Notes under the pieces: model-generated | What the model saw: only the letters and a program-made list of their open reading frames with translations | What the model was told of the DNA's origin: nothing | Databases searched by the model: none | Translations under genes and position numbers: made by a program | Assembly (NCBI RefSeq): GCF_016583645.1 | Contig: NZ_NRRL01000003.1 | Span: 79,116 to 143,115 of the forward strand | Direction of reading: 5' to 3' | Length of the DNA stretch: 64,000 nucleotides | DNA from: Rhodovibrio sodomensis | Lineage (GTDB): Bacteria > Pseudomonadota > Alphaproteobacteria > Kiloniellales > Rhodovibrionaceae | Shown: positions 1 to 7,651 of the stretch, piece after piece | Numbering within the stretch: the stretch's first letter is position 1 | Layout of the letters: every line of letters begins with the position of its first letter

Positions 1-227
1 GTCCTGCGCGCAGGCCTTCCTCGCTCCCGCTCCCGCGGGTTCTCGGGACTGGCCACACCCACCTGCGCTTGCCAGCTGAGGCACCGGCGCACGGACGCCG
101 GGCCACAGGGCGCTGTGTTAGGAAACCGAAGGCCCCGATCGGGCCGACCGGCCTGTTCAAGCCTGAACACAGGGTCGGATCGTGCGCGATGTGCGCCTTG
201 AATTCGGGGCGGCGGCTGCCGGCGTGA
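1..227. other. Gene-free left edge
   Basis: No reading frame with plausible coding character starts or ends here. The only structure I see is a perfect short inverted repeat at 154-169 (TGTTCA, 4-base spacer, TGAACA). It lies downstream of the first minus-strand gene and could be a weak terminator or an operator for a gene outside the window. Confidence 0.5.
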
Positions 228-437
228 TCAGGCCAGGGCGGGCTCGGCCTCAAGGTGGGTGAGGTCGGGGCACTCTATGGCGCCGTTGACCCAACTGCAC
301 CATGGCTGGCCTGCGTGATAGACAACCACGCGGGTTTGGAGGACGGCTGAGTCCTGAACCGCGATCAGAGCGGCGCTACGCAGGTCGGTCGCCTCGAACG
401 GCCTGCCCTGATCGGGAACCACCATCACTCGCTGCAT
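228..437 (-). CDS. Small hypothetical protein, 69 aa
   Basis: The ATG at 437 is preceded by AGAAGG with suitable spacing, so I use this start rather than the much longer upstream-extended frame, which runs through a hairpin. The product is soluble, begins MQRVMVVPDQ and contains two Cys and two Trp; no signal peptide or membrane segment is visible. It is transcribed alone, behind a bulged leader hairpin at 475-510. I do not recognise a family. Confidence 0.6.
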   Translation of the reverse strand: MQRVMVVPDQGRPFEATDLRSAALIAVQDSAVLQTRVVVYHAGQPWCSWVNGAIECPDLTHLEAEPALA

Positions 438-474
438 CAGCCTGATCCTTCTCAGTGGGCTGGCGGAGCCAGCG

Positions 475-510
475 CCGGTGGGTCGTGCGCCCCATCGGGC
501 GACCCACCGG
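475..510 (-). promoter_or_regulatory. Bulged leader hairpin (family A)
   Basis: Two 11-base arms pair perfectly (475-485 with 500-510). Between them the plus strand has a 4-base bulge TGCG and an inner CCC/GGG hairpin. It sits 38 bases upstream of the start of the 69-residue gene, so on the minus strand it is a leader structure. The same design recurs at 15604, 24034, 32435 and 51596. Confidence 0.55.
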
Positions 511-615
511 GGATGGCGCGCGTCCCGCGGGCTTTCACCGCTCACATCCGGAAGGTGGTGTTTCGCGCGTCGCCTTGGCGCGCTGGTCTCTTGTCCTTCC
601 GCCAGAACCATCTGC

Positions 616-777
616 TTATCTCTGAGGGCCCCGTACAGCACGGTAGATCTGAATGCCGATGAGATAGAGAAACAGCGCAATGGGGATAAAGCTGAGCCCC
701 TTGAAGGAGTATGTGCCGGCGAAATAGAACATGCCGACGACAAGCGCCAGGGCACACAGGATGCGAACGAGGGCCAT
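616..777 (-). CDS. Small membrane protein, 53 aa
   Basis: The start at 777 has AGGAGAG four bases upstream; a start nine codons earlier lacks a ribosome site. The protein has two hydrophobic helices (about residues 4-22 and 28-47) with a basic C-terminal tail (YRAVRGPQR), so a two-pass inner-membrane miniprotein is likely. No family recognised. A weak GC-rich hairpin follows near 560-580. Confidence 0.72.
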   Translation of the reverse strand: MALVRILCALALVVGMFYFAGTYSFKGLSFIPIALFLYLIGIQIYRAVRGPQR

Positions 778-915
778 TTTCTCTCCTGGCGTGTGCGCGT
801 TCAAGCGCGTCCGTGTGATATTCCCGATATGGTGACTTACCGAAAAACCGGTACCGAATACAATCCCCTCGCGAGGAAAGTCCTACGATTGGAGGTGTCA
901 GGGCTGACAGGTGGG

Positions 916-1128
916 CTATTTGCGACGGCACGCGAACCCAGCCGCGCTGCCGAAATGTCGGACGCCGCCGTTCCAGCAGCCGGGCTGGCTGGCGTACTCG
1001 CCGATCATCCCGTTGCCAGCGTCCACCAAAATCCAGCGCTGGGGCGCGCTGGCCCAGGTGTGCAGGCTGGCGAGCGTGAGCGCGGCCAAGGCGAGGAGCG
1101 CCACGGCCGGGGCGATGTGCTTGCGCAT
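916..1128 (-). CDS. Small secreted protein, 70 aa
   Basis: The start at 1128 follows GAGGAGA. Residues 1-28 form a classic Sec signal (MRKH, a hydrophobic stretch, then AS-A), leaving a mature domain of about 42 residues with two Cys (in QPGCWNGG and GFACRR) that could form a disulfide. The longer frame upstream overlaps the previous gene and has no ribosome site. Function unknown; a periplasmic location is inferred from the signal. Confidence 0.7.
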   Translation of the reverse strand: MRKHIAPAVALLALAALTLASLHTWASAPQRWILVDAGNGMIGEYASQPGCWNGGVRHFGSAAGFACRRK

Positions 1129-1177
1129 CGCGGGTCTCCTCGAAAACGAAGACGGATGGGTGGCGAGCCGCCGGCGC

Positions 1178-1570
1178 TCAGAGCGTGCCGGCGTACCAAC
1201 GCTCCTCGGCGCATCGGCCGTGCTCGCAGGTCGAGGTCGGGGCGACCTTGGGGGCGAGCATCTCGGCACGCGCGGCCGGATCCTCCGGGACGCGGCAGTA
1301 GGGGGCGTCCTCCTCGAGGAGGTCGATGTCCATCAGGAGCTCGAGCTGCTGCATCTGATGGTCATGGTATACGCGATGGCTGGCAAAGCCGGCCGCGCGG
1401 GCCTCGGCTTCCTGCTCGTCCAGCTGGCGCTGCAGCTGGACGAGCAGGTCGACGTACTGCCGATCGAACTCTTCCGGGTCGGTCGGCGTCAGCCCGCGCG
1501 GCCGGAAGCCATGCACGTCCTTGAACAGGTCGGAGAAGCTGGAGAAGTCCTCGTCGGAAATCGTGCGCAT
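1178..1570 (-). CDS. Hypothetical acidic protein, 130 aa
   Basis: I place the start at the ATG giving MRTISDEDFSSFSDLF, with GGAAGGGAC upstream. An alternative ATG eight codons earlier has no clear ribosome site. The product is acidic, with a Gln/Leu-rich helical middle (LLVQLQRQLDEQEAEARA) likely to form a coiled coil, and a C-terminal segment with CRVP and CEHGRCAEE. No family recognised. Its long leader (1571-1807) carries a bulged hairpin. Confidence 0.7.
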   Translation of the reverse strand: MRTISDEDFSSFSDLFKDVHGFRPRGLTPTDPEEFDRQYVDLLVQLQRQLDEQEAEARAAGFASHRVYHDHQMQQLELLMDIDLLEEDAPYCRVPEDPAARAEMLAPKVAPTSTCEHGRCAEERWYAGTL

Positions 1571-1606
1571 CGATCCGTCCCTTCCGTCTCTCATTTTCGT
1601 CGGGGT

Positions 1607-1650
1607 CGCGCCTGCGGGCTGTTCGACAGAACAGACAGTCCGCAGGCGCG
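1607..1650 (-). promoter_or_regulatory. Bulged leader hairpin (family B)
   Basis: An 11-base outer stem (1607-1617 with 1640-1650) encloses an inner stem CTGTTC/GAACAG with loop GACA and a 5-base 3' bulge ACAGT on the plus strand. The hairpin at 3744-3788 has the same inner CTGTTC/GAACAG stem and an ACGG bulge, although the outer stems differ. The conserved inner part suggests a functional motif. Confidence 0.55.
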
Positions 1651-1807
1651 CACCTGCGCGTACACGCCGGGCCGTGCCCGGGCCGGCTGGCCTTGATTGG
1701 GCGATCCGGTGCGCGAACCTGGTCTTCATCGCTGCGGTGGCGGTAATCCCGGATCGCGACCACAGTGCAGGTGCGGCTCAGGCAGGCGAATAGCTGCGCC
1801 TTTGGCC

Positions 1808-1860
1808 AGACACGAACAACGGGCGGGTGGCACACGGCCACCCGCCCGTTGTTCGTGTCT
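1808..1860 (-). terminator. Terminator, 24-bp perfect stem
   Basis: Two 24-base arms are perfectly complementary around a 5-base loop, immediately downstream of the stop at 1896. The minus-strand 3' end reads TTGTTCGTGTC, the tail type seen on many terminators in this window. Confidence 0.8.
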
Positions 1861-1895
1861 TGATCAAGGTCGATCACTCCCTGGGTTCGGCGCGA

Positions 1896-2594
1896 TCAGG
1901 AGACGGCGACGAGGTCGGTGGGGGTCCAGCCGGCGAGCGGCGAGCTGATGTCGCCTCGCAGCAGGAACAAATGGTCGCCCGCGAGGATCGGGTGGGCGAG
2001 GCCGCGCCAGGCGCCTCGGCCGTCGTAGCGCGCGCTGAAGGGCGTGGACGCCCACCCGAAGCGTGCCGCGTCGCGGGCGGTGATTCGCGGGCCGGTGACG
2101 GCGTCGGTCGACGCTGCGGCCGCATCCGGGTGCACGAGCTGTCCATCCGTGCAGCCGAGGTCGCTGGCCAGCTGGCGGGCCGCGTCAGCTTGGTGCAGCA
2201 GAGAGAAGCTGAGATGTGCGACCAGGAGGTGATCGCCGGTCGCGCGCAGCAGGCTGCACTCGCTCATCGACGCTTCGAACCAAAGGTCCCGGGCAAGTGC
2301 GACGGGGAGCGCGAGGGCGCACCCCTGCGGCACCAGGAGGGCGAGCGTGTTCCCGTCACGTCGGGGCGTGCACCCGCGGTTCAGCAGACTGAGCCGCTCG
2401 GCCGACTTGGTCACCTCCGCCGTCTCGCGGGCGGGCGTGAGCGGCAGGCGGAACAGGCGGAGATGCTCGAAGCGCGGATCGTCGTCGAGGCGCGCCTGGG
2501 GTAAGCCGTCGAGTGTCTCGTCGACGAGGATTGCAGCCGTCCGGCCGCCGCCGGGCTCCCGCATGACCTCGAGCAGGCTGTCGAGCTCAGACAT
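1896..2594 (-). CDS. Hypothetical protein, 232 aa
   Basis: Strong start: GGAGG five bases before the ATG at 2594. The protein is soluble, leucine- and alanine-rich, with a repetitive feel (GCALALPVALARDLWFEAS, then DHLLVAHLSFSLLHQ). There is no signal peptide. I do not recognise the family. It appears monocistronic, ending in the very strong terminator at 1808-1860. Confidence 0.75.
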   Translation of the reverse strand: MSELDSLLEVMREPGGGRTAAILVDETLDGLPQARLDDDPRFEHLRLFRLPLTPARETAEVTKSAERLSLLNRGCTPRRDGNTLALLVPQGCALALPVALARDLWFEASMSECSLLRATGDHLLVAHLSFSLLHQADAARQLASDLGCTDGQLVHPDAAAASTDAVTGPRITARDAARFGWASTPFSARYDGRGAWRGLAHPILAGDHLFLLRGDISSPLAGWTPTDLVAVS

Positions 2595-2656
2595 GACACC
2601 TCCATCTGGCGGCGGAAGGGAACGGACCGACTGCCATCGGCAGCCGGCCCTGGAGA

Positions 2657-3475
2657 TCAGGCCGTGACCTGGAACGCGGCCGGCAGGGCCTCTCGCGACC
2701 AGGCGCGCTTGGCGGTTTCACCGACCGCGCAGATGTAGCGCAGGCTGCCGCCGCTCAGGATCACGGCGCTCAGCACGCCGGTCTTGAAGCAGCCGGTGTC
2801 GACGCCGATGCGGTGATCGGACACGCTCGCCGTCTTCGGCGTGTGGCCGTGCACCACCGTGATGTCGGGATCATGCAGGGAGGGCTGGGACAGGAACGGC
2901 TCGCGGATCCAAAGCAGGTGGTCGCGGGTTTGCTGGGATAGCGGCCGCGCCGGATTGATGCCGGCGTGAACGAAGAGGTACGGGCCGAACCGCTCGCTCA
3001 ACTGGAGGGACTGTAGGAACCCGATGCGCTGCTCGCCGAGGGCTGCGCGCACCTCCTCCGCGAGGGCCGGAACACCGTCGGCAAGGATAGCCGGCGAGAC
3101 GCCGATGCCGGCGAGCGTCTTGAGGCCACCGTTGGCCATCCAGTGCCCGGCGTCCGGGTCGTAGAGGTTGCCGTTGATTAGGTCCAGCAGCCAGCTGTCG
3201 TGGTTTCCGAGAAGCGCGACCTCATCAACGTCCGGAACGCCGCTGCCGGCGGCGGCGAGATCCAGGCAGCGCAGCGGGTCCGGGCCGCGGTCGATGTAGT
3301 CTCCGAGATGGACCAGGGCGGCCGGGCCACCGTGGTCCTCGAGGGTACCGCGGACGGCCATGATAAGGGCCGCGAGGTGGTCGGCCATGCCGTGCGCGTC
3401 GCCGATGGCGGCGATCATGCGATCGCGCGGGATCGTGCGCGGCGCCGGGATCCAGTCAGAGCGGAGAATGTCCAT
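2657..3475 (-). CDS. PPP-type metallophosphatase (ApaH/PrpA-like)
   Basis: All signature blocks of the calcineurin-like PPP family are present: GDAHG at residues 25-29, GDYIDRG at 58-64, GNHD at 90-93, then VHAG and VHGHTP with a late HRIGVDTG block. These coordinate two metals and bind phosphate, so it should hydrolyse phosphoesters; the substrate (phosphoprotein or dinucleoside polyphosphate) cannot be told. The length (272) is normal. The gene overlaps the upstream 87-residue gene by 20 bases, which suggests translational coupling. ATG 20 is an alternative start. Confidence 0.88.
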   Translation of the reverse strand: MDILRSDWIPAPRTIPRDRMIAAIGDAHGMADHLAALIMAVRGTLEDHGGPAALVHLGDYIDRGPDPLRCLDLAAAGSGVPDVDEVALLGNHDSWLLDLINGNLYDPDAGHWMANGGLKTLAGIGVSPAILADGVPALAEEVRAALGEQRIGFLQSLQLSERFGPYLFVHAGINPARPLSQQTRDHLLWIREPFLSQPSLHDPDITVVHGHTPKTASVSDHRIGVDTGCFKTGVLSAVILSGGSLRYICAVGETAKRAWSREALPAAFQVTA

Positions 3476-3719
3476 TTGCGGGGTCCTTCTCAGGCGGAAA
3501 CGGAGGCGCAGGCGCCGCGCCTTCGCCGGCGACCTGGCGCTCGCGGATCTCCGTCAGAAAGCTCTCGTAGCCCAGTGGGGTGTAGGTCGCGCGGACCTCG
3601 GCGTCGATCTCGCGGCAAATATGCTCGTCACCGCGCTCGCGGGCCATCAGCCAGTAGGTGGCGAGCATGTCGTAGTGACCGTCGAACGGCGCCTCGATAC
3701 CGTCATCCAGGATGAACAT
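3456..3719 (-). CDS. Small hypothetical protein, 87 aa
   Basis: GGGAG precedes the ATG at 3719. The acidic N-terminal domain has GHYDMLATYWLMARERGDE, followed by a proline-rich tail ending before the shared overlap. Its 3' end overlaps the start of the phosphatase gene by 20 bases, so the two are one transcription unit, and it may be a partner of that enzyme. No family recognised. Confidence 0.7.
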   Translation of the reverse strand: MFILDDGIEAPFDGHYDMLATYWLMARERGDEHICREIDAEVRATYTPLGYESFLTEIRERQVAGEGAAPAPPFPPEKDPANGHSPL

Positions 3720-3743
3720 GGGATCTCCCGAGGGGTGGTGGCA

Positions 3744-3788
3744 GGGTGTCGCCGGCTGTTCCCCCGGAACAGACGGCCGGCGACACCC
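3744..3788 (-). promoter_or_regulatory. Bulged leader hairpin (family B)
   Basis: A 12-base outer stem encloses an inner stem CTGTTCC/GGAACAG with loop CCC and a one-sided bulge ACGG (plus strand). It lies between the terminator of the 252-residue gene and the start of the 87-residue gene, 25 bases before the latter. Confidence 0.55.
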
Positions 3789-3805
3789 GGCAGCCACACA
3801 CGAAA

Positions 3806-3833
3806 GCGGCGGCGGACCCGGGTCCGCCGCCGC
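3806..3833 (-). terminator. Terminator, 28-bp perfect palindrome
   Basis: The 14-base arms (3806-3819 and 3820-3833) are a perfect GC-rich palindrome downstream of the stop at 3871. The minus-strand tail is CTTTCGTGTG. Confidence 0.75.
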
Positions 3834-3870
3834 CCTCTGGTTCTGGATTTCACGCCTGTCGCCGTGGCGG

Positions 3871-4629
3871 TCAGGCGGCCTGCATGCGCGAGAGCACGAG
3901 GTCGGTCTGTCGCGGCGCCCACGCGAGAGCATCTGCGAATTCCTCGAGGTCGCGCGGGGAGATTTGGACCTGTGCGAACTCCTGGACCGCGCTGGACAGG
4001 GCGCATTCGCGCGCGTCGCTGGGGGTCAGGAACGGACGCGCGGCGATCTCGGCCTCGACGCCGTGGAGGTCGACCTGGAACAGCATGTCCGCGTCGGTGA
4101 AGCTGAACAGCCGGTCCTTTGGCTTATTCATGATCGAAGCGAGCCGGCGGGCTGGAAAAGCCAGTGGGGCACCCTCGCGATCAGCGCTGGTGATCCACGG
4201 GTCTGGTCTCGGGATGCGGCGCAGCGCGATCGTGCGTAGCTGCTCCTCGCGGAGGTCATCGGGCCGCACGCGCCCCTTGGCCCGGAGCAGCAACAGCAGG
4301 CCGTCGCGTCCCGGCGAGCTCGCGTCGAAGAAGCCAAGCCCGACGAGGGCACCGGACGGCGAACGGTCGACGACGAGCGCTTTGGTGGCGTCGTCGCAGA
4401 GTAACGCGCCCGAGGTCAGAGCGCTTTCCTGGACCAAGCGGCCCCAGCCGAACAGGATCGTCCGGATCCGCGGCACGGCGCGCAGGATCAGCTTGAGCGT
4501 GACGAGCCCGGTGACCTCGGCGAGACGGCGACTGACGACGGTGGGCGCCCCATGGTCGCTCATGTGCGCGGGGAGCGGCGGGAGTTCCAGGATCGAATCA
4601 GCGATCTTGCGGTTGCACTCGTAGGTCAT
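3871..4629 (-). CDS. Hypothetical protein, 252 aa (paralogue of 18646-19389)
   Basis: The product starts MTYECNRKIADSILELPPL. After about 45 residues it has LKLILRAVPRIRTILFGWGR, which matches RFILRGLPAIRRIIDAW in the 247-residue protein at 18646-19389. The following order of segments (a DGYLL or SGALVG strand, a long DLREEQLRTIALRRI-type helix, a late Asp/Leu-rich block) is shared too, so the two are diverged paralogues. No catalytic motif seen. It ends in a strong terminator and is followed upstream by the 88-residue gene only 45 bases away. Confidence 0.75.
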   Translation of the reverse strand: MTYECNRKIADSILELPPLPAHMSDHGAPTVVSRRLAEVTGLVTLKLILRAVPRIRTILFGWGRLVQESALTSGALLCDDATKALVVDRSPSGALVGLGFFDASSPGRDGLLLLLRAKGRVRPDDLREEQLRTIALRRIPRPDPWITSADREGAPLAFPARRLASIMNKPKDRLFSFTDADMLFQVDLHGVEAEIAARPFLTPSDARECALSSAVQEFAQVQISPRDLEEFADALAWAPRQTDLVLSRMQAA

Positions 4630-4674
4630 GCGAGCGTCCTTGCTATCGGGTTGACATGGGCGCGGCGGAAGTCG

Positions 4675-4941
4675 CTATTCGCTACCTTGGATATCCTCGT
4701 CGGTCTCCGGTTCGAGGCCGTTCTCGTCCGGGTCGACCATCATGGTCTCGCCCTTGGTCGGGAGGGGCGGCGGGCCGGCAAGCTCGCGCCCGCGCCGGTA
4801 GATATGCTCGGAGTAGGCTGGGTCCGGCGACAGCATGGTCTCGCCCAGCAGGCCTTCGCGGATACTCTCCTCGACGGCCCGTGCGGGGTTGCTCTGATCG
4901 GTGTTGCGCGCCCGGAGAATCTGAGACCGGGCATGCGCCAC
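4675..4941 (-). CDS. Hypothetical protein, at least 88 aa, start unclear
   Basis: The first standard start in frame is GTG at 4941 (MAHARSQILRAR), but the coding character continues upstream for another 23 codons (LDLFSLPPKTVYAFEAV). There the frame begins with two ATA codons (5005-5010), six bases behind GAGG at the stop of the preceding gene. Either ATA is misread for ATG, or a non-standard start is used. The C-terminus is acidic (DPDENGLEPETDEDIQGSE). Family unknown. Confidence 0.6.
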   Translation of the reverse strand: MAHARSQILRARNTDQSNPARAVEESIREGLLGETMLSPDPAYSEHIYRRGRELAGPPPLPTKGETMMVDPDENGLEPETDEDIQGSE

Positions 4942-5018
4942 GGCCTCGAAGGCGTAGACGGTCTTCGGCGGCAGGCTGAAGAGGTCGAGTGCGGTCTGGT
5001 GCGGTATTATGGGCGACC

Positions 5019-5309
5019 TCAGTCCAGGGTGGGCGAGAAGCGGTGATTTAAGCTAGCGACTGTCTGACGCAATTCCGCTGGGACGAAGACGCGCTCGACC
5101 ACGTCGGGGCCGACCTCGCGCGGGGGCGTGCTGTCGAAGCGGAAGAGGCGCAGGCGCCCGCCGGGACGGACGGCGTCGAGCAGGAATTCCTCGCCGTCGC
5201 GCAGTTTCGCGCTCACCAGGCACAGCGGGCGCCCGGCGAGGTCGCGTACGACCTTGTTGCCGTAGTGGCGGCGTAGCGTCTTGCGGGCGGTCGCGGTCGA
5301 AGCGGTCAT
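5019..5309 (-). CDS. Hypothetical protein, 96 aa
   Basis: I choose ATG 5309 (MTASTATARKTLRRHYG) because GAGG lies five bases upstream; the ATG four codons earlier has no room for a ribosome site. Basic N-terminus, then a beta-rich part (CLVSAKLRDGEEFLLDAV, RLRLFRFD). Its stop codon abuts the ribosome site of the 88-residue gene, so both are probably co-transcribed. Unknown family. Confidence 0.7.
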   Translation of the reverse strand: MTASTATARKTLRRHYGNKVVRDLAGRPLCLVSAKLRDGEEFLLDAVRPGGRLRLFRFDSTPPREVGPDVVERVFVPAELRQTVASLNHRFSPTLD

Positions 5310-5346
5310 CTTGCACCTCATTCCTCGAGGGGGATCTGGCGGCTGC

Positions 5347-5385
5347 CGGGCGCGGACATCCGTCCGCGCGCGCCCGGCAGCGGCC
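5347..5385 (-). promoter_or_regulatory. Leader hairpin
   Basis: GCTGCCGGGCGCG pairs with CGCGCCCGGCAGC around a small inner GAC/GTC hairpin with a 2-base 3' bulge on the plus strand. It lies upstream of the 96-residue gene and downstream of the HiPIP terminator. Confidence 0.45.
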
Positions 5386-5407
5386 GGTGACCTGAAGACA
5401 CGAAAAA

Positions 5408-5433
5408 CGGCGGCAGGCCGCAGCCTGCCGCCG
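5408..5433 (-). terminator. Rho-independent terminator of HiPIP gene
   Basis: An 11-base perfect stem (5408-5418 with 5423-5433), loop CGCA, followed on the minus strand by TTTTTCGTGTC. Confidence 0.85.
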
Positions 5434-5471
5434 CTCGTCTTTCAGGGCCTGTCAGTCCAGGACTGGGCTGA

Positions 5472-5741
5472 CTACTTGGCGCCCCAGAGGTTGCACCAGG
5501 CTTGGGGCGCGATCTCACCCTGGACGATCTGGCAGGCGCCCGGCTCACCCTCGGTGCCGGCGACGTAGAACATGCAGCCTTCGCAGTCCTGGCCGTTTTT
5601 CGGGGTCTCCTGATAGGCGACGCTGGCCTTGGGCGCCTTCTGCGCGAGGGCCGGGCCGGCGGCGATCGCCCCGCCGGCGACCGCGACCGCGCCCCCCAGG
5701 GACGTCTTCAGGAAGCTGCGACGGGATCGAGTGGTCGTCAT
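5472..5741 (-). CDS. hip: High-potential iron-sulfur protein (HiPIP)
   Basis: The precursor has a twin-arginine signal (SRRSFLKTS, then a Gly/Ala core ending AGPALA) that exports the folded [4Fe-4S] protein to the periplasm. The mature part has the four cluster ligands C53, C56, C70 and C83 (C-x2-C-x13-C-x12-C) and the conserved Tyr43. HiPIPs carry electrons between the cytochrome bc1 complex and the photosynthetic reaction centre or terminal oxidases, mostly in purple and halophilic bacteria. A strong AAGGAG precedes ATG 5741. The gene is monocistronic with its own terminator; no redox partner gene is next to it. Confidence 0.93.
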   Translation of the reverse strand: MTTTRSRRSFLKTSLGGAVAVAGGAIAAGPALAQKAPKASVAYQETPKNGQDCEGCMFYVAGTEGEPGACQIVQGEIAPQAWCNLWGAK

Positions 5742-5809
5742 CCGAATCTCCTTGCTGGAGGGAGCGTGCCCCGGCGCGCGTCCCCGGAAGGCACGTGGTG
5801 TATCGGGGA

Positions 5810-5846
5810 GATGGGAGCGCGCCGCCCAGGCGACCGCGCTCCCATC
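5810..5846 (-). terminator. Probable terminator hairpin
   Basis: Twelve-base perfect arms (5810-5821 with 5835-5846) downstream of the stop at 5860. There is no clear U-tract, so it may work only weakly. Confidence 0.5.
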
Positions 5847-5859
5847 GAAATCCGGTGCG

Positions 5860-6249
5860 TCAGGCCACCAGACCGGCTTTCACGTAGGAGTCGATGACAC
5901 CGGCGGCGCGATCGTCATGTACCTCCCAGTCCGCGTACTCGCTCGGAACCAGGCCGTCGCACGAAAGGCCGGTGGTCAGCGCGGTGTGGATCGCGCCCGC
6001 GACTGCGTTACTCGTCGCGTCGTTTGACCGGCAAGCGTACTCGACCTGCAGCAGCAGGCTGTCGCGCAGCATCGGGCAGAGTGCGGTCGTCAGCGCTGCC
6101 AGATCGGTCCGGACGTTTTCGACGACCTGCGCGACGTATTTCTCGGTCAGCTTCTCCGGCATCCTGGTTTCGAGCATCCGCATCAAACGCTCGAACCGCG
6201 TCTCGGCCTGAGCGAACGCGTCTTCCCGGCCATCACCCTGGTACTGCAT
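5860..6249 (-). CDS. Hypothetical protein, 129 aa
   Basis: The start MQYQGDGREDAFAQ at 6249 follows GAGGG. Mostly helical with hydrophobic heptads (RFERLMRMLETRMPEKLTEK, VENVRTDLAALTTAL), three Cys in the second half and an acidic stretch EYADWEVHDDRA. No signal peptide. Unknown function. It is preceded by a large hairpin leader (6286-6340) and followed by a stem at 5810-5846. Confidence 0.7.
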   Translation of the reverse strand: MQYQGDGREDAFAQAETRFERLMRMLETRMPEKLTEKYVAQVVENVRTDLAALTTALCPMLRDSLLLQVEYACRSNDATSNAVAGAIHTALTTGLSCDGLVPSEYADWEVHDDRAAGVIDSYVKAGLVA

Positions 6250-6405
6250 GGCACTGTCCCTCTGCTCATTGACATGAACGGGGAGCCGCCGGCGTGACCG
6301 GCGTCCCCCAGCTGCAGTGGGGGCGCTGATCACGCCGGTGCGCGAGCACAGGTGGAAAGTCGGGGGAGTCGCGTGGGCGCTGATCAGGCGCGATCTAGGA
6401 ACGCG

Positions 6406-7095
6406 TCAGGCGAACAGCTCGCCCTGCGGGTCGAGCCAGCGTGCCTCGGCCTCGCCCAGGCTGTGCACGCGCGTGCCGTCGAGCAGGCAGGCCGTATAGC
6501 GGGCGTGATGATGGCCATGCAGGATGGCGCGCACGCCCATCGCGCCCGCGAGTGCGTCCAGGGCCGGCTTGCCGGTGGGAAAGCACGACGGCGCCTCGTG
6601 GACCACCAGTACGTCCGCGGCCTGGCCCCAGAGGGCGTCGTAGTCTTCGGGCCACAGGGTGCCGTGGTGGCGCAGCGGCAGCCCGCCGCGCCAGCGCTGG
6701 CTCTTGGGCACCTGCTGGACAAAGGCGTCCCGGCTGGTGTGCCGCCGTTCGGCGCCGCCGGACCAGATCTTGCCGCGAAAGACCCCGCCGAGTCCGGCGA
6801 CCCGAAGGGCGTTGATTTCGACCACGCGCCCAGACAGGTTCCGGTCGGCGAGCGCCGAGGCGAACAGGTTGTCGTACCAGTGCTCGGAATCGCCCTCGTG
6901 GTTGCCGGCGATCCACCAGACCGGCGAGCGCGCGGAATCCAATCCGGCGTCGGCCAGCTCGGTCTCTAGCGGTCGGGTCAGGTCGCAGTCGCCGAGCACG
7001 ATCACCGCTCCGGGCGCGGGGGCGCCGGTCAGCGCGTCGCGCAGGCCGGAGAAGTCGCCATGCGGGTCGCCGAGGATCAGCCAGGCAGCGGACAT
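6406..7095 (-). CDS. Calcineurin-like metallophosphoesterase, 229 aa
   Basis: Residues show the metallophosphoesterase blocks: GDPHGD 9-14, GDCD 35-38, GNHE 64-67, VVHEAPS, and a late ILHGHHH. These ligands build a dinuclear metal site that hydrolyses phosphomono- or diesters. The layout differs from the PPP protein at 2657 and the 260-residue enzyme at 17038, so the window has three distinct enzymes of this superfamily. The start is ATG 7095 with AGGA eleven bases upstream, a weak site. It ends 22 bases before the next gene upstream, so they are probably co-transcribed. Confidence 0.85.
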   Translation of the reverse strand: MSAAWLILGDPHGDFSGLRDALTGAPAPGAVIVLGDCDLTRPLETELADAGLDSARSPVWWIAGNHEGDSEHWYDNLFASALADRNLSGRVVEINALRVAGLGGVFRGKIWSGGAERRHTSRDAFVQQVPKSQRWRGGLPLRHHGTLWPEDYDALWGQAADVLVVHEAPSCFPTGKPALDALAGAMGVRAILHGHHHARYTACLLDGTRVHSLGEAEARWLDPQGELFA

Positions 7096-7117
7096 GCGGC
7101 GTCGGGTCCTATTGAGC

Positions 7118-7567
7118 TCAGCCGGCGGCCGGGGCGTCGTGCCAGCGGGGGTGAGTGCGGGTCGGCGTGCGCCGCGGCGTGACGCGTCGATCAGCATCGA
7201 CCAGCGCATAACCGATGCACCGATCCGCGCTGACACGGGTGGTGTTGAGATCGGCCTCGTAGACGGCGCCGCAGCCGGCGCAGCAGAGGTTCTGGGCTCC
7301 GGGCGCGCGCGGTCCCTGGATCATCTTGCTGGTGGGTGTATCGCAGTTCGGACAGTCGCTGCGCGCGCGGCTTGGATGAGCGGGCTCGGCCAGGTAGTCG
7401 ACCGTCTTGCGCGCCGAGCGCCGGGCGGCGCGCTTGAGGTTGTGGGTGCGCGCCACGTCCCGCAGCCCGTCGAGCGCGGCGTGAAAAACCAGGGCGAACA
7501 GGGCGACGGCCAGCAGGACGCCGATGAATAGGAGGAAGGGGTTTTGGGTCTGCAGGTCCACGGTCAT
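7118..7567 (-). CDS. Membrane protein with zinc ribbon, 149 aa
   Basis: ATG 7567 has AAGGATG upstream. One hydrophobic helix at residues 10-32 is followed by a basic linker (NLKRAARRSARK), then two Cys pairs (CPNCD and CCAGCG) that look like a zinc ribbon, and a His/Arg-rich tail. The cytoplasmic zinc ribbon anchored to the membrane suggests a regulatory or adaptor role, but the family is not recognised. It lies directly upstream of the phosphoesterase gene. Confidence 0.72.
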   Translation of the reverse strand: MTVDLQTQNPFLLFIGVLLAVALFALVFHAALDGLRDVARTHNLKRAARRSARKTVDYLAEPAHPSRARSDCPNCDTPTSKMIQGPRAPGAQNLCCAGCGAVYEADLNTTRVSADRCIGYALVDADRRVTPRRTPTRTHPRWHDAPAAG

Positions 7568-7651
7568 GGAGCCCATCCTTGGGTCTTGGGTGGCGGCTGT
7601 GGGGGGTGCCGTCGTCCGCCGTTTGGTCGGGTTGGCAGGCGGTGAAACGCT

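Larger units (their letters stand above)
1571..1895 (-). other. 325-base intergenic region with leader hairpin and terminator
   Basis: No convincing gene lies here. From the minus-strand point of view it holds first the terminator of the 232-residue gene (1808-1860) and then a leader hairpin (1607-1650) before the 130-residue gene. A frame running through 1600-1800 on the minus strand looks non-coding to me, although a short peptide cannot be excluded. Confidence 0.55.
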
